This document shows positions 59,500-64,000 of a stretch of 64,000 nt of DNA, one piece after another (position 1 is the stretch's first letter; each line of letters opens with the position of its first letter). The notes beneath the pieces were generated by a model, which saw only the letters and a program-made list of their open reading frames with translations, was not told the origin of the DNA and did no database searches. The position numbers and the translations under genes were made by a program. The stretch covers positions 94,689-158,688 of the forward strand of contig DBRN01000012.1 of the NCBI GenBank assembly GCA_002305995.1, given 5' to 3'. This DNA comes from Atopobiaceae bacterium UBA1367. GTDB lineage: Bacteria > Actinomycetota > Coriobacteriia > Coriobacteriales > Atopobiaceae.

Positions 59500-60264
59500 C
59501 TAGCGCAGGTATCGCCTGCGCAGGGCATCGAGGTGGCCTGCGTCGAGCCCGTACTCGGTCGCGAGGTAGTCCTCGCGCGAGGGATAGCGCGCGTCGATGG
59601 CAGACAGCACGGCCTGGGCAACGAGGGGTATGACGCCCTGCATGATGGTCAGCAGGCCCTGCTGGCGCTCGGGAAGCCGGGCGAAGTCGGGGATCTGCCG
59701 CCTCGACCAGGCGATCTCGGCCACACGGTAGGCATTGCTCAGCAGGTAGTCGGTCACCATGGTCTCGTCGCTCGCGCCCAGGGCCATCAGCATGACCATG
59801 GCCGCCACCCCGGTTCGGTCCTTGCCCGAGTTGCAGTGGACGAGCAGGGGGACCTCGCCCGCGCGGAGCAGGGAGAGGGCCGTCCCGATGGCCTCGCTCC
59901 CAAAGGCCAGCTCCACGCTGGCGGCGGCCTTGTCGAGGACGAGGTCCTCGAGGGTCATGGCGCCTGGGGGACCGGCGGTGGCCACGCGACGCCGCGCGTC
60001 GACGTGGAGCATGCGCGCGCCGTCGACCTTGGGGTCGGGGAGGGCGGCAGCCTCGTCGGCGGAGCGCAGGTCGAGGATCGCCCTGAGGCCGAGCTGCCCG
60101 AGACGCGCCGACTCGCCTGGCGTGAGGTCGCACAGACGCGCGCTCCGGTAGATGAGACCGGACCGTATGGGGCGCCCGCCCTCGCCGCGCCACCCGCTGA
60201 AATCCCTGAGGTTCAGGCTGTCGCGAAAGCCCGGGACGTAGCAGGAAAGCTCCTCGAGACCCAT
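59500..60264 (-). CDS. Tyrosine/serine phosphatase, paralogue 2
   Basis: 254 residues. Phosphatase loop HCNSGKDRTG (Cx5R) near residue 140, with N-terminal FRDSLNLRDFSGWRGEGGRPIRSG and AILDLRSADEAA. Same family as 45890-46756 but clearly diverged (Lys in place of Met in the loop). The start at 60264 puts the conserved region at the N-terminus; the frame continues to 60342 without a better site. Confidence 0.85.
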   Translation of the reverse strand: MGLEELSCYVPGFRDSLNLRDFSGWRGEGGRPIRSGLIYRSARLCDLTPGESARLGQLGLRAILDLRSADEAAALPDPKVDGARMLHVDARRRVATAGPPGAMTLEDLVLDKAAASVELAFGSEAIGTALSLLRAGEVPLLVHCNSGKDRTGVAAMVMLMALGASDETMVTDYLLSNAYRVAEIAWSRRQIPDFARLPERQQGLLTIMQGVIPLVAQAVLSAIDARYPSREDYLATEYGLDAGHLDALRRRYLR

Positions 60265-60417
60265 GTGCGCGCCTCCCGGGCCGCTGTCCCCGACGAAGGG
60301 GAGAAAGAGGGAGAAGAGATCGGCGAACGCAACGACCCGCATGAGACAGGGCCTCGTCCCACGGCTCCTCCCAGATGCATGTGGGACGTGCCGACGGTGC
60401 CTGCATGTTCGTCCACC

Positions 60418-60439
60418 GGTATGAAATCGTTCTCATACC
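60418..60439. promoter_or_regulatory. Inverted repeat upstream of the PTS genes (putative operator)
   Basis: GGTATGA-8 nt-TCATACC, in an AT-rich stretch. It lies about 80 bp upstream of the -10 box at 60517-60522 and between the phosphatase gene and the PTS operon. The layout suits a GntR- or LacI-type sugar regulator; none is encoded nearby. The 350-bp gap 60265-60615 otherwise holds only the promoter and leader. Confidence 0.5.
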
Positions 60440-60516
60440 AATAATTGCACATTATATTTATCGAGATGGAAACATGCAAGAAAATATAGGTGAGTGATTG
60501 TGGTTTGCAAAAACGT

Positions 60517-60522
60517 TATAAT
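60517..60522 (+). promoter_or_regulatory. -10 box of the PTS operon
   Basis: A perfect TATAAT in the most AT-rich stretch of the window, 94 bp before the IIB start. No good -35 lies at the right distance, so an activator may be needed. Confidence 0.55.
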
Positions 60523-60589
60523 CGTGTAGATTATTTGAACGACTCATGATGAATGGTCCGAAAGGCGTGTTCACCGGGTCGAGCGAAAG

Positions 60590-60613
60590 GGAAACGAGGG
60601 AAAGGAACCACAG
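60590..60613 (+). repeat. 24-bp leader repeat, copy 1 (before the IIB gene)
   Basis: Twenty-four bases (GGAAACGAGGG...ACCACAG) containing the ribosome site GGGAAAGG. The identical 24 bases are the last 24 of the window (63977-64000). Confidence 0.8.
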
Positions 60614-60615
60614 CA

Positions 60616-60921
60616 ATGCTCACCATCCGTCTGTTCTGTGCCGCCGGCATGTCCACGAGCCTGCTCGTCCGCAAGATGATCGAGGCCGCGGAGGCCGAGG
60701 GCACCGAGGTCGACATCGTCGCCTACCCCGTGGGCGAGTTCGACCAGCACCTCGCCGGCTGCGACTGCGCGCTGCTCGGGCCCCAGGTCGGCTACATGAA
60801 GGCCCAGATGCAGGCCAAGGCCAAGGCCGTCGGCGTCCCCTGCGACGTCATCCCCATGGCGGACTACGGCATGGTCAACGGCAAGAACGTCCTGGCCTTC
60901 GCCAAGAAGCTCATCGGCTAG
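60616..60921 (+). CDS. PTS cellobiose/diacetylchitobiose-type IIB component
   Basis: 101 residues, MLTIRLFCAAGMSTSLLVRKM: phosphorylated Cys8 in the CxxGMST loop of the lactose/cellobiose IIB family. It carries phosphate from IIA to the sugar entering through IIC. ATG 60616 follows AAAGGAACC. A hairpin separates it from the IIC gene; no IIA is in this window. Confidence 0.94.
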   Translation: MLTIRLFCAAGMSTSLLVRKMIEAAEAEGTEVDIVAYPVGEFDQHLAGCDCALLGPQVGYMKAQMQAKAKAVGVPCDVIPMADYGMVNGKNVLAFAKKLIG

Positions 60922-60938
60922 CCACACCTCAGCAACGC

Positions 60939-60967
60939 GCGCTCTTCCTCGCGGGGAAGGGCGCTTT
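60939..60967 (+). terminator. Hairpin between the IIB and IIC genes
   Basis: GCGCTCTTCC (60939-60948) pairs with GGAAGGGCGC (60955-60964) with one G-U, 6-nt loop, then TTT. Probably an intra-operon attenuator or processing site. Confidence 0.55.
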
Positions 60968-61046
60968 GCACCGGCGCCGCAGGGCGCCACAGGGAAGGGT
61001 TAAGGGAAAAGACACATCTAGTCACAAGGAAGGAAGGTGCCACCCC

Positions 61047-62426
61047 ATGCAAGAGTTCTTCCAGAGCAAGGTGCTGCCGGCAGTCATGGCGTTCGTGAAC
61101 ACCAAGGCCATCCGCGCCATCAAGGACGGCATGGTCTACTCCATGCCGCTGATCATCATCGGTGCCGTCTATCTGCTGCTGTTCCAGCTCCCCGTCGAGA
61201 GCCTGGCCAACTTCATCACCAACCTCGGCATCGTGCCGTACCTCTCGCACGGCTACACCTCCACGTTCCAGATCATCGCTCTCATCGCCGCTATGGGCAT
61301 CCCCTATCAGTGGGCCAAGAATGACGGCTGGGAGCCGTTCTCCGCAGCCGTCATCGGTGCGGCCGCGTTCCTGATCCTCATCCCCGACTACGTCGGCGTG
61401 ACGGGCACCTTCGAGGAGGGCCTCGCCGCAGTCGACACCGCCACCGTGGCTGCCGCCGCTGGTGGCGCGACCGTCGCAGGCCTCAACAAGACCTGGCTTG
61501 CCGGCCAGGGCATGATCGGCGCCATCATCGCCGGCCTGCTCACCGGTCTCATCTACAGCGCCTTCCTCAAGAAGGACATCCGCATCAAGATGCCCGAGGG
61601 CGTGCCTGACGGCGTTGCCGCCGCGTTCACCGGCCTCATTCCCGCAGCCGCCATCCTGACCGGCGCCGTGGTCGTGTATGCCATCACCACCATCGTCGGT
61701 GGCGTCACGCCCATCGAGCTCATCTACCGCTTCCTGCAGGTGCCCCTGCAGAACGTCGGCGACTCGCTCGGCGGCGTCATCGTCTTCGAGACCCTCATCC
61801 CGCTGCTCTGGTGGTTCGGCGTGCACGGCGCCACCGTCGTCGGCTCGGTCTCCAGCACCATCGCCACGGCCAACATGCAGTCCAACCAGCTGATCTTCGA
61901 CCAGCTCACCGCTCAGGGCATGTCCCGCGCCGAGGCCATCGCCGCCCTGCCCGCCAACGGTGGCCACATCTTCACCGAGCCGTTCGTGAACTGCTTCCAG
62001 GCCATCACCGGCTCCGGCATCACCATCGGCCTGGTCGTCTTCATGGTGTTCTTCGCCAAGTCCGCCCAGTTCAAGCAGGTCGGCAAGCTCGGCCTTGGCT
62101 CGGGCATCTTCAACATCAACGAGCCGATCCTCTTCGGCACCCCCATCGTCATGAACCCGCAGCTGTTCATCCCGTTCGTGCTCGCGCCGGTGTTCGGCAA
62201 CGCGTTCGCCTACATCATGACGATGATCGGCTTCATGCCCTACACCATCGGCGTCACCGTCCCCTGGACCACGCCTCCCATCCTGTCTGGCCTCCTGTGC
62301 ATCGGCTGGCAGGGCGCCCTCGTGCAGATCATCGAGCTGGTTGCCTCCTTCTTCATCTACCTGCCGTTCGCTCGCGCGGTTGACAACGAGCTGTATCAGG
62401 CGGAGCTCGAGAGCGAGCAGCAGTAG
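61047..62426 (+). CDS. PTS cellobiose-type IIC permease
   Basis: 459 residues with about ten membrane segments. EIIC family-4 features: AIKDGMVYSMPLIIIGAVYLLL at the N-terminus, WWFGVHGATVVGSV, NGGHIFTEPFVNCF, the substrate region FNINEPILFGTPIVMNP, and PWTTPPILSG. It transports a beta-glucoside or chitobiose-type disaccharide. An Ala/Gly/Thr-rich segment near residues 120-150 (VAAAAGGATVAGLNKTW) is a non-conserved-looking loop. ATG 61047 follows AAGGAAGG. Confidence 0.94.
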   Translation: MQEFFQSKVLPAVMAFVNTKAIRAIKDGMVYSMPLIIIGAVYLLLFQLPVESLANFITNLGIVPYLSHGYTSTFQIIALIAAMGIPYQWAKNDGWEPFSAAVIGAAAFLILIPDYVGVTGTFEEGLAAVDTATVAAAAGGATVAGLNKTWLAGQGMIGAIIAGLLTGLIYSAFLKKDIRIKMPEGVPDGVAAAFTGLIPAAAILTGAVVVYAITTIVGGVTPIELIYRFLQVPLQNVGDSLGGVIVFETLIPLLWWFGVHGATVVGSVSSTIATANMQSNQLIFDQLTAQGMSRAEAIAALPANGGHIFTEPFVNCFQAITGSGITIGLVVFMVFFAKSAQFKQVGKLGLGSGIFNINEPILFGTPIVMNPQLFIPFVLAPVFGNAFAYIMTMIGFMPYTIGVTVPWTTPPILSGLLCIGWQGALVQIIELVASFFIYLPFARAVDNELYQAELESEQQ

Positions 62427-62464
62427 GTTCCAGTCGCACCACTCAATCGCCTTCCCTGATTGAG

Positions 62465-62498
62465 CGGGGGCCGGTGGAAGACCACCGGCCCCCGTCTT
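62465..62498 (+). terminator. Terminator of the PTS operon
   Basis: CGGGGGCCGGTGG (62465-62477) pairs perfectly with 62482-62494 around AAGA, a 13-bp stem, then TCTT. Confidence 0.85.
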
Positions 62499-62627
62499 AT
62501 GGGTCGGCAGCGGGCTGCCGGTCCTGTGAGCCGGCTTGCTGGCCCAGAGGCCTGCCTGTGGCCCACGTGGCGCGGGCGCCTGTGCCATACTTACATGGTT
62601 TGTCCTCGAACTGTGGAGGGAGTTCAC

Positions 62628-63155
62628 ATGAACGCTGCTATCAGGTACTTCTCGAGGGGCGGCAACGTGCGGGCGATGGCGGAGGCCCTGGGGCGTGGCG
62701 CAGGCGTCGACCCCGTGTCGGTCGACGATCCCGACTCACGCATCACCGAGCATGTCGACCTGCTGTTCATCGGCGGCGCCATCTATGGCTTCCAGTTGGA
62801 CAAGGCGCTCAAGGCCTACCTCGAGGACCTTCCCGAGGGCCTCATCGACGAGGCGGTCTGCTTTGGCTCCTCAACGCTCACGCGTCGCCCCATCTATCTG
62901 ATTCAGGACTACCTGAAGCGGAAGGGCATCAAGATCAGCAAGCAGGCCGTCTTCTCGCGGAGCCGGCCGAACGACGATCTGCTCGGCGTCATCGAGTACT
63001 TTGCCCAGAACGAGATGACGCGGGACCGCTCGCTTGACGGCCTGCCGCCCTACCTGGTCTTCAAGCGCTCGCAGGAGCTCAAGGAGCAGCGAGAGGCCGA
63101 GGCCGCCGCCAAGGCCGCCACCGAGGGGGACGTCGGCCCCAGCGACGAGCGCTGA
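62628..63155 (+). CDS. Flavodoxin-like protein
   Basis: 175 residues starting MNAAIRYFSRGGNVRAMAEA, which replaces the usual TGNT phosphate loop with SRGGN, and GGAIYGFQLDKALKAYL, a flavodoxin-fold FMN region. The C-terminus is Glu/Ala/Lys-rich and probably unstructured. Likely a small electron carrier or flavodoxin-like reductase. GTGGAGGGAG precedes ATG 62628. Confidence 0.8.
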   Translation: MNAAIRYFSRGGNVRAMAEALGRGAGVDPVSVDDPDSRITEHVDLLFIGGAIYGFQLDKALKAYLEDLPEGLIDEAVCFGSSTLTRRPIYLIQDYLKRKGIKISKQAVFSRSRPNDDLLGVIEYFAQNEMTRDRSLDGLPPYLVFKRSQELKEQREAEAAAKAATEGDVGPSDER

Positions 63156-63214
63156 GCCCGCCTGGGACCCGATGCGGGTCGTACGACTGATTCCGAGGGA
63201 AGGGACAAGGCAAC

Positions 63215-63760
63215 ATGTTCGGTCTTGGTTTGGCCGGTGCCTATGGGAACCTCACCATCGAGGCGCTCGGTGGGGCGAGCGCGGCGCTGCTGATCTCGTT
63301 GGCGACACGCCTTCTGGTGGGCATCGCCTGGTATCGCATGTTCCAGCTCGCTGGCAAGCGCGGCTATCTTGCGTTCATCCCCCTCGTGGGACCCTATACC
63401 GCGTTCCGCCTGGCGTGGGATGACTTCTCGATGGCGGCGATCTTCTCCGCGACGACGTTCGTCGCCTGGGTCAATGCGGTGGGCGTCGTGCATCCGGTGG
63501 TCGGCGCCTGCGCTGTCATCAACTTCATCCTGTGGTGGTTCATGGCGCTGCTCACGAGCGTGGTCTTCCAGACCAACATGATCCTCGGCTTCGTGTATGG
63601 CGGCATTCCCTGGGCCGGCGGCCTCCTCATAGCGCTCTGGCCATCGGCCTCGTACAAGGGACCTTGGTCCTCCGACCCCGAGGCGGACCAGAACCTTACC
63701 TCGCAGGAGCGCAAGAAGCGCAGGAAGAAGGCCGCGAAGGAAGCCAAGAAGCAGGGCTAG
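63215..63760 (+). CDS. DUF5684-like membrane protein
   Basis: 181 residues with about four hydrophobic segments, including WYRMFQLAGKRGYLAFIPLVGPYTAFRLAWD, the typical string of small DUF5684-type membrane proteins, and a very basic C-terminal tail (ERKKRRKKAAKEAKKQG). Function unknown. The start follows GAGGGAAGGGA. Confidence 0.78.
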   Translation: MFGLGLAGAYGNLTIEALGGASAALLISLATRLLVGIAWYRMFQLAGKRGYLAFIPLVGPYTAFRLAWDDFSMAAIFSATTFVAWVNAVGVVHPVVGACAVINFILWWFMALLTSVVFQTNMILGFVYGGIPWAGGLLIALWPSASYKGPWSSDPEADQNLTSQERKKRRKKAAKEAKKQG

Positions 63761-63976
63761 GGCTCAGGGTTGGAACTTCGCAGCCGCCCTGCGCGCCCGC
63801 GCACCTCCATGTGTGGTGTCACGCAGGACCGCTCGTTCGGTCACCCCCTCCTTTCGGCGATAACTCGGCGCCCGCCATGGAATGACGCGTCGCCTCCCCC
63901 GAGCGCTCGCATAGAATTGTCAGGAGTCCTTGTGTGCAGGAGTCACGGTGCGTGACGACCTGTTCGCAGGCAAACC

Positions 63977-64000
63977 GGAAACGAGGGAAAGGAACCACAG
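63977..64000 (+). repeat. 24-bp leader repeat, copy 2 (window end)
   Basis: Exact copy of 60590-60613, ending at the last base. In copy 1 the start codon is two bases further on, so a second gene with the same leader, probably another PTS IIB-type gene, should start just outside the window. A TAGAAT-like -10 lies at 63912-63917; the rest of 63761-63976 is empty to me. Confidence 0.75.

Overview
The window is 64 kb of dense, high-GC DNA (GC-rich third codon positions almost throughout, ATG/GTG starts, good Shine-Dalgarno sites). It carries a linked uvrC-rapZ-whiA-gap-pgk-tpiA block, a complete-looking his operon, a Firmicutes-type galT, a Rho with a long disordered N-terminus, PTS and cbiMQO genes, and no rRNA or tRNA. 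Together these suggest a host-associated anaerobic actinobacterium, most likely Coriobacteriia (Olsenella/Atopobium-like). The taxonomy is inference from gene content and composition.

Layout. 0.2-8.1 kb: histidine operon hisZG-D-C-B-H-A-F-I-E. hisZ and hisG are one fused gene, an 18-bp perfect palindrome precedes the operon, and no histidinol-phosphate phosphatase is present. 8.1-15.6 kb: small gene, uvrC, rapZ, whiA (no yvcK between them), then gap, pgk, tpiA. 15.9-27 kb: WecA/TagO-like transferase, PflX-like radical SAM protein, pncB, argS, a double-winged-helix MarR-like regulator, rho, and a membrane-anchored disordered protein. 27.2-34.6 kb: a branched-chain amino acid ABC operon (livJ-H-M-G-F plus two small genes) bracketed by two very unusual repeat arrays. 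34.8-43.5 kb: alanine dehydrogenase, an exonuclease, galK-galT, degV, thpR and an esterase. 43.8-48.8 kb: MIF-like tautomerase, GH32 sucrase, tyrosine phosphatase, GH13 amylase, cold-shock protein. 48.8-50.2 kb: AT-richer patch with two odd small genes (possibly type VII secretion related) and a 333-bp concentric palindrome. 50.2-56.6 kb: two M20 dipeptidases around a HAD phosphatase, then a Crp/Fnr regulator divergent from hcp. 56.7-64 kb: cobalt/nickel ECF transporter cbiMQO, a second tyrosine phosphatase, a cellobiose-type PTS (IIB, IIC), a flavodoxin and a membrane protein.

Most striking observation. Two intergenic arrays (27225-27663 and 34163-34558) consist of a degenerate unit, GGAAAG - A/T-rich - about 8 nt - TTGTG(C/A), repeated with a period of 42 bp (one 41-bp step). 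Each has five units on one strand followed by six or five on the other, with the same 55-bp central spacing in both. 42 bp is about four helical turns. This mirror-symmetric, helically phased architecture fits no repeat class I recognise and is the best candidate for an undescribed system here. Secondary candidates are the concentric palindrome at 49.7-50.0 kb and a G7 tract at the start of a small gene at 49.18 kb.

How the genes work together: the window codes for histidine synthesis, lower glycolysis, galactose, sucrose, glucan and cellobiose-type sugar use, amino-acid and peptide use (liv transporter, dipeptidases, alanine dehydrogenase), nitrosative-stress defence (hcp with its regulator) and metal uptake. 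This is a fermentative, amino-acid-scavenging lifestyle.
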